From CAZAMP01 sp964486455 (GTDB lineage Bacteria > Eisenbacteria > RBG-16-71-46 > CAZAMP01): a stretch of 64,000 nt of DNA. The stretch covers positions 1 through 64,000 of the forward strand of contig CAZAMP010000012.1 in the NCBI GenBank assembly GCA_964486455.1. The letters run 5' to 3'. The notes below the pieces were generated by a model. The model had not been told where the DNA came from and did no database searches. It saw only the letters and a program-made list of their open reading frames with translations. This document shows positions 27,935 to 36,177 of the stretch, piece by piece. The stretch's first letter is position 1, and each line of letters opens with the position of its first letter. The position numbers were made by a program, and so were the translations under genes.

Positions 27935-28225
27935 CTACTCGAGGCAGAGCTGCCAGCTCCCGGGTTCGCCGTTTTCTGTTGATCGGTACACCTTGCCGTT
28001 TTGGACGATGAAGACGACTTCATCCGTGGCTTCGATCTCGCATCCGATGATCGGGAGCGCGGCGTATCCCGTTATTCCGTACGTCTCCTTGTGCTGATTG
28101 AAATCCATGAGTACGTTTTGGGCGCCACGTTCTCCCTGAGCGGGAGTGGGGAGGAGGACGGCATGCCCGATGGCCCCGATCGCGATGCCGATGACCAGTG
28201 TTCCGGCAATCATTCGTTTCTTCAT
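27935..28225 (-). CDS. Small exported hypothetical protein
   Basis: A 96-residue protein started at the ATG behind GGAGACGATC; an ATG 12 bases upstream supplies the ribosome site. One N-terminal hydrophobic segment (MIAGTLVIGIAIGAIGHAVLL) is a signal peptide or anchor. The rest is YGITGYAALPIIGCEIEATDEVVFIVQNGKVYRSTENGEPGSW, a short beta-hairpin-rich region with one Cys near each end (C at IIGC and WQLC), which could form a disulfide. No family is recognised. It is convergent with dacA and appears monocistronic. Confidence 0.6.
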   Translation of the reverse strand: MKKRMIAGTLVIGIAIGAIGHAVLLPTPAQGERGAQNVLMDFNQHKETYGITGYAALPIIGCEIEATDEVVFIVQNGKVYRSTENGEPGSWQLCLE

Positions 28226-28452
28226 GATCGTCTCCATGACTAGTGTGTGCGGATCGACATTTCGTCAGCGCTAGGCCGAACGGCGTCTCGGCCCGTTACG
28301 TGAATGATATCATGCTAATTATGCCCGGCTATGCCCAGACCGCGAAGGGGAAATCACCCTCAACCCGTTCCTCTGGAGCGCGGATCGCATTGCGCGCTCG
28401 AACGGGGAGCACGCTCCGCTGCAGCACTTCACCTGATCGCTGAATGAACATC

Positions 28453-29895
28453 TCAGCGGTGACCACAGTCGTCCTTGCCGCAGGCACCATCTTCGCTCCC
28501 GTCGCAACACCTGACTTCGCACTCGCCGAAGCGTTCATCACCGCACCCGCAATTGCACTCATCCGCGTGCCCATCGTCACCGCTCTCGTGGCCGCCGCCC
28601 CTGTCCTCGCGTCCGTCCCACCGATCCGATTTGTCTCCCCGGGGAGACTCGGAAGTCGTTGGTTTGTGGTCATTTCTGTGTAGCCATCTGTGGCACGAGC
28701 CACACATCGCCCTCAGGTTCTCGATGTCGTCCGACCCGCCATCGGTTACGCGAATCTCGTGATGATTCAGGAGCTCGTGGCGCGATCCGCATCCCGCGAC
28801 CGTGCAACGGTAGCCGTCGCGTTCGAACACCGTCCGCCGCACACTCGGCGGGATCGTCGAGCGGTTCCGTTTCCCCGGCTCGGAGATCCGACAGTCGCAC
28901 ATCACCGCTTCGAGCGTCGCCATGTCGATCTCCCGGTTTCCCTGAAAGGTGGGCACGTGAGCGCGACCGCACGTCTCACAGGTGTAGACGACGACCTGAT
29001 AGGGGGAGTGGAGAGGGCGCGACTTCTCGCCACCAGTGCTGGCCCCGGCGGCCTGGCTGCCCTTGCTTCCCTTACCACTACTTCCGCGCTTGCCGCCCCT
29101 CTTGCCTTTCGCGCGCCTCTCGTCACGCACCCGGACATAGTCCGCCGACACCAGCTCCTCGAGCGCGCCCAGGATCAGCTCTTCCCGCGACTCGCGGTGA
29201 CCCTGTGAACGGCTCTTCTCGATGAGCGCCTCCAGACGGGCCGCCTGGATCGGCGATAGCCGAAGCTGCATGGTCACCGGCACCTCGATGGGGAGATCGT
29301 CACGCGGCGCGCACCCACTCGTCACGCCGCCGTCCGTCGGAGCGCCAGCGTCCCCCGAACCCTTGCCTGCCGGGCCCGCCAACGCCAGCGTCGCCTGACC
29401 CGCCCGCTCCTGCCGGCGTGCCTTCGATCCGCGCACGGCCACCGCCCGCCGCTTCGTCTCCGCTACCTTCTCCTCCAACTCGCGGCGAGAGGACGATTTC
29501 GCTTCCTTCACCCAGCGCGCTTCGGTGGTCTTCGTCGCCACCGAGACGATCTCCCGGGCCTTCGTCCAGGGGACCTGTCCCGTCGTCACCGCCTGCTTGA
29601 GCCTGGGAAGGTCCGCGAACGCCTCGCTCAGCCGAATGAAGTGATAGACCTTGCTGCGGGAGAAGCCGAGCGCTTCAGAGCCATAGGCATGGATCGATGC
29701 ATAGCCGAGCTCTCGGAAGAGCTTTCGGCGGAGGACCTCGGAGAACCAGAACACAGCGTTCTGCTCGACGAGGCGCATCTCCGTGACGGCCTCGCAGAGA
29801 TGTTCGTGGACCTCGATGGCGGGCAGTCCGGGACGATAGGTGGTCAGAGCGGAGGGTGGCGCGGACACAATCGTCTTCACAGTCTTAGTAGCCAT
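28453..29895 (-). CDS. HNH endonuclease family protein (13E12/DUF222-like) with Cys-rich tail
   Basis: A 480-residue protein started at the ATG behind AGGTGA. The N-terminal half is helical (HLCEAVTEMRLVEQNAVFWF, ELGYASIHAYGSEALGFSRS, TTGQVPWTKAREIVSVATKT), of a kind seen in multicopy HNH proteins. The middle is basic and low complexity (RAKGKRGGKRGSSGKGSKG). A CxxC pair (YTCETCGRAHVPTF) precedes the HNH nuclease core (VRRTVFERDGYRCTVAGC, LLNHHEIRVTDGGSDDIENL, MCGSCHRWLHRND). The tail (~60 residues) is Asp/Gly/Cys-rich with about eight cysteines (CNCGCG, RCCDG, CGKDDCG). Homing or repeat-borne spread is suggested by a shared 21-base palindrome-bearing sequence inside this gene and upstream of it; the target is unknown. 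Confidence 0.8.
   Translation of the reverse strand: MATKTVKTIVSAPPSALTTYRPGLPAIEVHEHLCEAVTEMRLVEQNAVFWFSEVLRRKLFRELGYASIHAYGSEALGFSRSKVYHFIRLSEAFADLPRLKQAVTTGQVPWTKAREIVSVATKTTEARWVKEAKSSSRRELEEKVAETKRRAVAVRGSKARRQERAGQATLALAGPAGKGSGDAGAPTDGGVTSGCAPRDDLPIEVPVTMQLRLSPIQAARLEALIEKSRSQGHRESREELILGALEELVSADYVRVRDERRAKGKRGGKRGSSGKGSKGSQAAGASTGGEKSRPLHSPYQVVVYTCETCGRAHVPTFQGNREIDMATLEAVMCDCRISEPGKRNRSTIPPSVRRTVFERDGYRCTVAGCGSRHELLNHHEIRVTDGGSDDIENLRAMCGSCHRWLHRNDHKPTTSESPRGDKSDRWDGREDRGGGHESGDDGHADECNCGCGDERFGECEVRCCDGSEDGACGKDDCGHR
28633..28648. repeat. 16-bp palindrome, copy 1 (inside HNH gene)
   Basis: Perfect palindrome GTCTCCCCGGGGAGAC within the coding sequence just after the HNH core. Together with the flanking AAATC (minus strand) it matches copy 2 over 21 bases in inverted relative orientation. 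Confidence 0.75.
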
Positions 29896-30135
29896 GATGT
29901 CACCTGACGGTCGATGGGTTGAGATCCGGGGGAGTTCAAACTTATACGGAAGGGCAGGAGAAGACAAGCGTAAAATGTTGAAAACATAGGTGAGTGTGAG
30001 GGTCGCAGAAGGATATCACCAGCAACTAATCCCATATCACCGCATAGAGAACATGCTCAGGAAACGCATATCGAGAAGGGCCGCTCATTCCCACCCTTGA
30101 GGACATAATCGAACGAGGTGGTCGAACTGCAGCCT

Positions 30136-30151
30136 GTCTCCCCGGGGAGAC
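30136..30151. repeat. 16-bp palindrome, copy 2 (upstream of HNH gene and permease)
   Basis: Identical GTCTCCCCGGGGAGAC followed by AAATC. It lies in the intergenic space between the HNH gene (240 bases away) and the permease. Confidence 0.75.
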
Positions 30152-30163
30152 AAATCCGCCGCC

Positions 30164-30179
30164 GTCTCCCCAGAGAGAC
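30164..30179. repeat. Degenerate third copy of the palindrome
   Basis: GTCTCCCCAGAGAGAC, matching copy 2 at 13 or 14 of 16 positions, with outer arms GTCTC/GAGAC intact, 12 bases beyond copy 2. The two look like a paired protein-binding site or a short REP-like unit. Confidence 0.5.
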
Positions 30180-30317
30180 GAGCCCCGAGCCGTCCCCAGG
30201 ACGCAAGACGTGTGTGAATCGTCACAAGCCGAACGCACAGCGCAGAATCTAATGAGACGCTCCGACCAAATGGGCTAGACTTGTGCCTCCCAAAGGTGGC
30301 CGGATGACGCAGGAGAT

Positions 30318-30812
30318 ATGGACGACATCGTGATCTGGAACATTCTCAAAGAAACCGGCCAGCTCTTCTACGATTCCGCTCCGTACTTCCTCGCCGGTTT
30401 CCTGATTGCCGGCGTCCTCAAGGATGTGCTCGTCAAACCCGGCTGGCTCACGCGTTTCCTCGGCGAAGGGCGACGCGGGTCGGTCTTCTGGGCCGCACTC
30501 ATCGGTGCGCCGCTGCCGCTCTGCTCGTGCAGCGTCCTCCCGACGGCCATCGCGCTCCGGCGAGGCGGGGCGAACAAAGGTGCAACCGTCTCATTTCTCG
30601 TGTCGACGCCGGAGACGAGCGTGGATTCGGTGCTTGTCACGTATGCGCTACTGGGGCCGTTCATGGCAATCTACCGTCCGATTGCCGCCTTGATTGTCGC
30701 GTTCACGAGCGGACTCGCGGTCAACGCGATCGACAAGACTCCCGAGGCCGGCCTCGTGTCTCCGCCAGAGACCGGAGCACCCGCGCCGGAGGTCGATGAC
30801 GGATGCGGCTGA
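30318..30812 (+). CDS. SO_0444/ArsP-type permease, N-terminal half (ends at in-frame UGA)
   Basis: 164 residues up to a UGA. The ATG follows CAGGAG. This is the first repeat of a permease_1/ArsP-like metal or metalloid efflux protein: APYFLAGFLIAGVLKDVLVK, the signature GAPLPLCSCSVLPTAIALRR, SFLVSTPETSVDSV and LLGPFMAIYRPIAALIVAF, then a linker ending in EVDDGCG before the UGA. In SO_0444-type homologues this linker is Cys-rich and the two halves form one polypeptide. The second half continues in exactly the same frame after the UGA, so the product is probably a single 393-residue protein with residue 165 encoded by UGA. See the UGA/hairpin feature. If UGA is a true stop, this half alone would be an incomplete transporter. 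Confidence 0.8.
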   Translation: MDDIVIWNILKETGQLFYDSAPYFLAGFLIAGVLKDVLVKPGWLTRFLGEGRRGSVFWAALIGAPLPLCSCSVLPTAIALRRGGANKGATVSFLVSTPETSVDSVLVTYALLGPFMAIYRPIAALIVAFTSGLAVNAIDKTPEAGLVSPPETGAPAPEVDDGCG

Positions 30813-30851
30813 GAGAAGACGAAGCGCGCCGAGGCTCGGCGCAATCGCTTC
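30810..30851 (+). other. In-frame UGA with SECIS-like hairpin (candidate selenocysteine site)
   Basis: UGA (30810-30812) follows codons for Asp-Gly-Cys-Gly. Starting 8 bases later, the RNA can fold into an outer stem GAAGCG/CGCTTC (30821-30826 with 30846-30851) and an inner stem CGCCGA/TCGGCG (30827-30832 with 30836-30841). The apical loop is GGC and there is a 4-base 3' bulge CAAT. The loop begins 20 bases after the UGA, and a G is first in the loop. This agrees with the general bacterial SECIS pattern (stem-loop closely downstream, G in the first two loop positions). Codons across the hairpin translate to a plausible linker (EKTKRAEARRNRFRDR) joining both permease halves. A simple nonsense mutation is the main alternative. 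Confidence 0.55.
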
Positions 30852-30860
30852 CGCGATCGA

Positions 30861-31499
30861 GTGAGGAGCGTGCTTCACTATTCGTTTGTCGAGTTCTTCG
30901 ATGACATGGCGTTGTGGTTGCTACTCGGAATCGCGCTCGGGGGAATCGTGACGGCCGCCGTTCCGCTCGACACGCTGAACGCCGTCGGGGGCGGAACGCT
31001 AGTCTCCATGTTTATCATGCTGATCGTGGGGATCCCGCTCTACATTTGCGCGTCGGCAACGACTCCAGTTGCGGCGGGGCTCATCGCAAGCGGACTCAAC
31101 CCGGGCGCGGCGCTGGTGCTGCTGCTGGTCGGGCCCGCCACAAATTCGGGTAGCCTCGTTCTTCTCGGTCGGTTCCTGGGGCGGCGAACGGTCCTGACCT
31201 ATCTCCTCGTCGTCGGAGGAGTCAGCCTTGCGATGGGGGCGGTCCTGAACATGATCATCGGGGCGCGCGGTCTCGACCCCAGGCTGCTGGCACACAATCA
31301 CGAGATGATGCCGCCGGTCGTTCATGTGGCTGCCACAATCGTCCTCTCCTTGTTCTTTGCCTTGAGCATCGGCCGATCGGCGAGGCGCTACTTCGCGAAG
31401 GCCGGCAAATCGAAGGTCGGCACCGGATCCGTCGCCGAGGCGGGGGGCGAAGTCCCTGCCAAAGCCCGTGACGGCCACGCGGCCGTCAGCGCAGACTGA
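30861..31499 (+). CDS. SO_0444/ArsP-type permease, C-terminal half (same frame after UGA)
   Basis: The second repeat of the permease: HYSFVEFFDDMALWLLLGIAL, PLYICASATTPVAAGLIASG (the counterpart of PLCSCSVLP in the first half), AALVLLLVGPATNSGSLVLL and a further pair of helices, with a hydrophilic tail. The only available separate starts are GTG codons without a ribosome-binding site, which argues against independent translation. Open reading continues in-frame from the UGA through 16 codons to this GTG. The 3' end overlaps the convergent AlkD-like gene by 14 bases. Likely role: export of a soft metal or metalloid (copper, zinc or arsenic have been linked to this superfamily); the substrate here is unknown. 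Confidence 0.8.
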   Translation: MRSVLHYSFVEFFDDMALWLLLGIALGGIVTAAVPLDTLNAVGGGTLVSMFIMLIVGIPLYICASATTPVAAGLIASGLNPGAALVLLLVGPATNSGSLVLLGRFLGRRTVLTYLLVVGGVSLAMGAVLNMIIGARGLDPRLLAHNHEMMPPVVHVAATIVLSLFFALSIGRSARRYFAKAGKSKVGTGSVAEAGGEVPAKARDGHAAVSAD

Positions 31500-32172
31500 A
31501 CCTCTCCTGAACCTTTTCGCTCGTAAGCTCTCGAATCGCATCCGATGCGATCCACTTGGCGGAGCGCGACTCCGTTTTCTGAAGCCGCCTCGCAGTGGCG
31601 ATTGCCTCGCGGTTGAGCGAGCGATTCCGTTTCCCGATCTGGCGGAGAGCCCAGTTCACGGCCTTCTTGACGAAGTTGCGTTCGTCACTCGCTTCGCGCT
31701 CGATGATCTGAAGAAAGCCCGTGAATGCGCCGTCCTCCGCCACCTTGTCATGGACGGACAGCGCCGCCATGAGCGCAAAGGCGGCACGCTTGACGAACTC
31801 GGTGCGCCGTGCGCTCCAGAGCGAGGCCTTCCTGTAAGCATATGACGTCTTGTCGAAGAGATTCATGCAGCACTGATCGCAGAGGTCCCACGAATCGAAA
31901 TCTCGTGCCCACCGGTCCATTTGGCTCGCGGTCACGCGAATCGGATCGTCGACGAGCGCGGCCAGGATCCTGGCCTCGTGCACGCCCGTATCCCAGAGTT
32001 CCAGGGCGAGCGCGTGATCGCGCCCGATCTCCTTGGCCATCTTCCGGATCACAGGGATCGGAACTCCGTAAGCGCGCTCGACGTTGATTCCGTAGCGCGC
32101 CATCCCTTCGGTGTTCTTCCGGTTCCGCTTGGCCTGGAGCTTCCGCAGGATCTCTTTCGCATGCATTGTCAT
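31486..32172 (-). CDS. AlkD-like DNA alkylation repair protein (HEAT-like)
   Basis: A 228-residue all-helical protein of the DNA alkylation repair (AlkD, PF08713-type) family. Family marks are AKRNRKNTEGMARYGINVERAYGV near the start, PVIRKMAKEIG, LALELWDTGVHEARILAALV, the DNA-contact block DFDSWDLCDQCC, and EFVKRAAFALMAAL and NFVKKAVNWALRQIGKRN. AlkD excises N3/N7-alkylated bases without base flipping. This is the second alkylation-repair gene in the window besides mpg. The ATG follows GAGGGG. The 3' end overlaps the convergent permease by 14 bases. Confidence 0.88.
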   Translation of the reverse strand: MTMHAKEILRKLQAKRNRKNTEGMARYGINVERAYGVPIPVIRKMAKEIGRDHALALELWDTGVHEARILAALVDDPIRVTASQMDRWARDFDSWDLCDQCCMNLFDKTSYAYRKASLWSARRTEFVKRAAFALMAALSVHDKVAEDGAFTGFLQIIEREASDERNFVKKAVNWALRQIGKRNRSLNREAIATARRLQKTESRSAKWIASDAIRELTSEKVQERFSLR

Positions 32173-32193
32173 GAACCCCTCGATACATCCACT

Positions 32194-33018
32194 TCAATCG
32201 AGTCGGCCCGCCGCCTTCAGCACGCGGAGCGCGTTCAGAGTGATCATCCGGTTCGGTCCGCCACGACCCCAATCGACCACGTCGACGTTGTACTTCGTCT
32301 TCCCTGGGTTGTTCCACCAGTAGGATCCCGCCCGCCAGCGATCGTCCGGCAGCCGCCTCGCCTCGAGGAGATCGAGCGCCGCGCGGGTCCTCCGATCACC
32401 GAGCTTCTCCATCCGGCTCAAGATGAGCAGTCCTTGGAGGATGTCGTAGTGCCAGTAAGGTGGATAGTGGAGCTTGGTCCACTCGGGGTGAATGACCTCG
32501 CCGGTCGTCTCCGAACGGAACATCCGCTTGCGCAGGAAGAGCCGTGACGCCTTCTTCGCCGCCCGCGCCGCGCGTGCATCATCTGTTGCTTTCGCGTACT
32601 CGATCAGCCCCCAGAGCGGAGCAAGGGATTCGTGAAACGATGCGTGATGCGCGTCTTCTCGGTCGTCGCAGTTCCAGCCACCGTCAGGCCACTGCCATTC
32701 GACCAGCGACCGCGCCAGAAGGGATACACGCTCGTCTTCGGCCAGCCCGAGGCGGCAGGCGACCGCGAGCGCGTTTCCTTCCTGAGATGCGCATCGGCGC
32801 GTGAGCCCATTGATCGTTCTGATCCCTTCTCGATGGCGATTGCCGGTCAGCCAGCCGAGCACCGACTGAAGCTCTGAAACAGCCTTTGGGTGATTGGGGG
32901 CGAGGGCAAGCTCGACCAATGAGATGAGCCGCCAGTGAGCGCCATACCACTTGTTGTACGGGTGGATATTCGAGATCGTCCAGGCGGCGTCCGGCCGGCG
33001 AGCAGCGCGCGGACCCAC
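32194..33018 (-). CDS. Alpha/alpha-toroid (terpene cyclase-like fold) protein, N-terminus probably frameshifted
   Basis: 274 residues in the longest frame. The body has terpene-cyclase/prenyltransferase-like toroid repeats: HPYNKWYGAHWRLISLVELA, VEWQWPDGGWNCDDREDAHH, HASFHESLAPLWGLIEYA, HPEWTKLHYPPYWHYDILQG and GRGGPNRMITLNALRVLKAA. QW-like motifs fit squalene-cyclase-like folds, but no DXDD cyclase acid is visible, so the function is unknown. The GTG start of this frame has no support. A better start lies 88 bases upstream at 33106 (ATG behind AGGGGGGGC) in another frame and encodes ASDPVLRWLLDSPEP. A third frame supplies GARARELRRRIPEGPWVRAL. Two same-sign indels would join all three into a family-like N-terminus. 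Either sequence errors or a decaying gene. Confidence 0.65.
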   Translation of the reverse strand: MGPRAARRPDAAWTISNIHPYNKWYGAHWRLISLVELALAPNHPKAVSELQSVLGWLTGNRHREGIRTINGLTRRCASQEGNALAVACRLGLAEDERVSLLARSLVEWQWPDGGWNCDDREDAHHASFHESLAPLWGLIEYAKATDDARAARAAKKASRLFLRKRMFRSETTGEVIHPEWTKLHYPPYWHYDILQGLLILSRMEKLGDRRTRAALDLLEARRLPDDRWRAGSYWWNNPGKTKYNVDVVDWGRGGPNRMITLNALRVLKAAGRLD

Positions 33019-33311
33019 GGTCCCTCCGGAATCCTGCGGCGTAATTCACGGGCGCGGGCTCCGGAGAGTCCAAGAGCCACCGCAACACCGGGTCCGAAGC
33101 CTTCATATGCCCCCCCTGTCGTGATGCGATCTAAGAGACATCGGCGAAACTGGAATGCTATTGCGTCCCGGCGCCGTCGCCAAGCGCGGATCCAGAACGG
33201 CCGGCGACCACAACGTTTGACGGTGGAAAGAGGCGCGATCTGTTATCCTTCCACCAGTCCAGCCCACCGCCAGGGTGGGGGAGTGTGGCTTCATCCGGCG
33301 GTCCTGTTCCA

Positions 33312-36137
33312 ATGAGTACGAGCGCTGTAACCTACGTATTCTTGTCGATCTTGATTGTCGCGGGCGCGACCGACCCGTGGACTGCGCCCACCGCGCACGG
33401 CGTCGAATTGACCGACGAGATCCTCGCCGAGATAGACTCGCTCTGCGTTAGCTATCAGGGGGGGGCCGCCCTCGTTCTCATCGAACCGCTCGTGCCGTTG
33501 GCGCGGGCCGAGGGTGACAGCTCACGTCTGCTCAGGTTGATCTCTCGACAGGGTGAGCTGTTCACGTCATTCGGCCGATCACAAGAGGCGGAACCAATTC
33601 TGCGAGAAGCGGTCCGCATGTCCGAGGTGTTGGTCGACTCCACCGCCTTCTGCTCCGCCCTGCGTTGGCTCGGCGTCGCGGTCGCGACTCAAGGGCGACG
33701 GTCCGAGGCCGTGGAGCTATTCGAGCGACTCCTACGAACCGCGGTGGCGCGGGGCGATTCCCATCACGAAGCATGGGCGCTCGTCGGGCTGGCGTGGCAG
33801 GACGTGAACGCGGGGCAAGCGGAGCGGGCCGCGCGGAGATACCGGCGGGCGGCGGACCTCTTCAGCAGTCTGGACAACACACGCGGCGAGGCGTGGGCGC
33901 TCAATGGTCTCGGCATGGCGCAAAGCGCCCTGGCGGAATACGAGGCGGCGCTGGCTTCCTACCGACGATCGGCACACCTTGCCCGGCAGGTGAACTTCTC
34001 GATGACGGAATCGTTCGCCGTGAACAATCTGGGCACGCTCGAGTTCCAACTCGGTGATCCGGGGGCCGCCGCGGAGCACTTCCATCGGGCGTACGAAATC
34101 CAGCGTGAAATCGGAAATGCCCGGGAGATGATCACGCCGGCGCTGAACATCGCGATCTGCGAGACGTACCTCGGACGACACACGAAGGCCTCGCAAGGAC
34201 TTCGGGAACTCCTAGCCGAGTGTGAGCGGCAGGGGTATCTGGATCTCCAAGCCTCAGTGCTCAACCAGCTCGCCAAGGTGCAGATTCTCGAGGGTCGCGA
34301 TCATGTGGCCGCTGCTCTCTATTCACAGGCTCTCGATCTCGGCGAGGTGGCGAGCAGGAATAACCGTGTCGAGGCGGTCGTCGGGCTCTCATCGGTGTTG
34401 GCGGGGATGGACAGCAGCGCCGCAGCAATCGCGATTCTCGAGGATGCCGAGCGAAACATGGCGGGCGCGCTGAGCGGGGCGAATCAGGTCCTCCTTGAAC
34501 TCAGGATGGGCGAGTGTCTTCTCGACGTTGGGCGGACCGAGGATGCCCTCGCGCGATACCGCGTCGCGGCGGACAACGCGCGGCGATTCCGACACGATCA
34601 CGAACAGACCGGAGCTCTGGTAGGGGCCGCGCGGGCGTGGCGTCGGTTGGATCGGCCGGACAGCGCGCTGGCTTGCCTCAGCATGGCGACCGAGATATGG
34701 GAATCGGCCCGCGCCATGCCGCTCGATCCAGAGTGGCGTGAGCAACGGAGCGCTCTGGGACAGCGACTCTACGGAGACCTCGCCGCATTGATGCTCGAGC
34801 ATCCGCCGCACGTCTCCGAGCCCCGGCGTCTTCGGGATGCGTTCAACACACTTCAACGCTTCAAGGCGAGGACGCTTCTCGAACGGATGCTCGGACCCGC
34901 AGGCGACCTGAACTGGGCGGAACAGACCGGGATGTCCGAACCCGTGACACTCGTCGGACTGCAGCGCGACGTGCTTCACCCCGGCGAGCTCCTGCTGGAC
35001 GCCTATCTGGGTGCCGAAGAGTCGTTCCTTTTCGCGGTGACTCGAGACGTGGCGCGCGCAGTACGGCTTCCCGCCAGGAGGGAGCTGGGCGAGAAGATAC
35101 GGCTCTACCATGAGTTGCTTTCCACTCACTCATCGCGACGACCCACCGCTGATCCGATCGTTCTCCGGCAGGTGGGCAGCAGCATCGCGCGTCTCTTGCT
35201 CGATGACATCGTGGATCTCCTGGAGAGCAGCGACACGATCCTGTTCGTTCCCGATGGCCCGCTCAATCTCCTTCCGTTCAGCGAGTTACCGCTGGCGATA
35301 CATCGTCCGGATGTGCCGGGTGAAATCATCGACTCGAAACAATGGATGCGCGTCCCGTCGGCGACCATTCTCTCCTGGCAGCGGCGTCAGGCACGCGACG
35401 AGAACGGTGATGGCGCTCTGAGAGTGCTGGCGATGGCGGCCCGGGAAACGTCTGATGGAGACCCATTGCCTGGAGCCGTCCACGAGGTGCGGGGTCTCGC
35501 CCGCCGCTACTCGCGCGTCGATTCTCGAGTTGTGACCCGTGAGGACACGACAAGGATAGAGGGAGACATTCTCATCCCCTATGATGTGATCCACCTTGCG
35601 GCCCACGCGCGTACGGATGATCAGGCTCCGTGGAATTCCTCCATTCGCTTGGGGCCTGGGCCACAGTCGGAATCGCTGCGTGCCGGACAGATCGCGACGA
35701 TGGATCTATCGGCGCGGCTGGCCGTGCTGTCCAGCTGCGAGTCGGCGGGAGGAAGGATCCTCTCGGGAACCGGAGTGCAGGGCATATCGAGCGCCTTCAT
35801 GAGCGCCGGTGTCCCGGCGGTCGTCGCCACATTGTGGTCGGTTGACGACCGCGTGACGGCTACACTCATGGCGCGCTTCTATTCCGAGCTGTCGGCTGGC
35901 AACACGGCGGCGGCGGCGCTACGGGAGGCGCAGCTGGCGCTCAAGCGCAACCCGGAGACGCGGCATCCGTTCTACTGGGCGGGATTTATCTTGGTGGGCG
36001 AGGGCAACGTCCGCGTGAATCTGAAGAAGCGTTGGGAACCGATGCCGGTCGTTCGCGGCGGGCTCGCCGTGGCGCTGGCGATCGCCGTAATTACCGGTGG
36101 ATGTATAAGTTACAGAGGCCGTTCGAATCGGTTGTGA
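33312..36137 (+). CDS. TPR-CHAT protease-like protein, exported and membrane-anchored
   Basis: About 941 residues. An N-terminal hydrophobic segment (VTYVFLSILIVAGATDPW) looks like a signal peptide. Around ten TPRs occupy ~40-480 (AWALVGLAWQDVNAGQAERA, AWALNGLGMAQSALAEYEAA, FAVNNLGTLEFQLGDPGAAA). A CHAT (caspase-HetF-associated) domain lies at ~600-915, with the His motif YDVIHLAAHA, the Cys motif LAVLSSCESAGG, VPAVVATLWSVDD and HPFYWAGFILVG. The Cys-His dyad appears intact. A final hydrophobic helix (GLAVALAIAVITGGC) could anchor it. A GTG 27 bases upstream is an alternative start; neither has a good ribosome site. An ECF sigma gene follows within ~40 bases, then an anti-sigma gene, so they probably form one operon. 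Confidence 0.87.
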   Translation: MSTSAVTYVFLSILIVAGATDPWTAPTAHGVELTDEILAEIDSLCVSYQGGAALVLIEPLVPLARAEGDSSRLLRLISRQGELFTSFGRSQEAEPILREAVRMSEVLVDSTAFCSALRWLGVAVATQGRRSEAVELFERLLRTAVARGDSHHEAWALVGLAWQDVNAGQAERAARRYRRAADLFSSLDNTRGEAWALNGLGMAQSALAEYEAALASYRRSAHLARQVNFSMTESFAVNNLGTLEFQLGDPGAAAEHFHRAYEIQREIGNAREMITPALNIAICETYLGRHTKASQGLRELLAECERQGYLDLQASVLNQLAKVQILEGRDHVAAALYSQALDLGEVASRNNRVEAVVGLSSVLAGMDSSAAAIAILEDAERNMAGALSGANQVLLELRMGECLLDVGRTEDALARYRVAADNARRFRHDHEQTGALVGAARAWRRLDRPDSALACLSMATEIWESARAMPLDPEWREQRSALGQRLYGDLAALMLEHPPHVSEPRRLRDAFNTLQRFKARTLLERMLGPAGDLNWAEQTGMSEPVTLVGLQRDVLHPGELLLDAYLGAEESFLFAVTRDVARAVRLPARRELGEKIRLYHELLSTHSSRRPTADPIVLRQVGSSIARLLLDDIVDLLESSDTILFVPDGPLNLLPFSELPLAIHRPDVPGEIIDSKQWMRVPSATILSWQRRQARDENGDGALRVLAMAARETSDGDPLPGAVHEVRGLARRYSRVDSRVVTREDTTRIEGDILIPYDVIHLAAHARTDDQAPWNSSIRLGPGPQSESLRAGQIATMDLSARLAVLSSCESAGGRILSGTGVQGISSAFMSAGVPAVVATLWSVDDRVTATLMARFYSELSAGNTAAAALREAQLALKRNPETRHPFYWAGFILVGEGNVRVNLKKRWEPMPVVRGGLAVALAIAVITGGCISYRGRSNRL

Positions 36138-36177
36138 TTCCATGAGTCAATCCGCGTCACAAGTAAGTGGAGAGCCG

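Larger units (their letters stand above)
29896..30317. other. 422-base divergent intergenic region
   Basis: Lies between the divergent HNH and permease genes. It holds the two palindromes listed separately and an AGGAG ribosome site before the permease ATG. I see no further gene, tRNA or terminator in it. Confidence 0.4.

Noticed and set aside
30318..31499. Permease split considered as a frameshift
   Set aside because: Both halves are in exactly the same frame; only a UGA separates them.
30861..31499. Second permease half as an independently translated gene
   Set aside because: Only GTG starts without ribosome-binding sites are available, and sense codons continue up to the UGA, so a separate gene is less likely than read-through.
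33312..36137. TPR-CHAT protein considered as Csx29 of type III-E CRISPR
   Set aside because: No Cas7-11, Csx30/31 or CRISPR array nearby, and it has an export signal, so it is not the cytoplasmic CRISPR effector.
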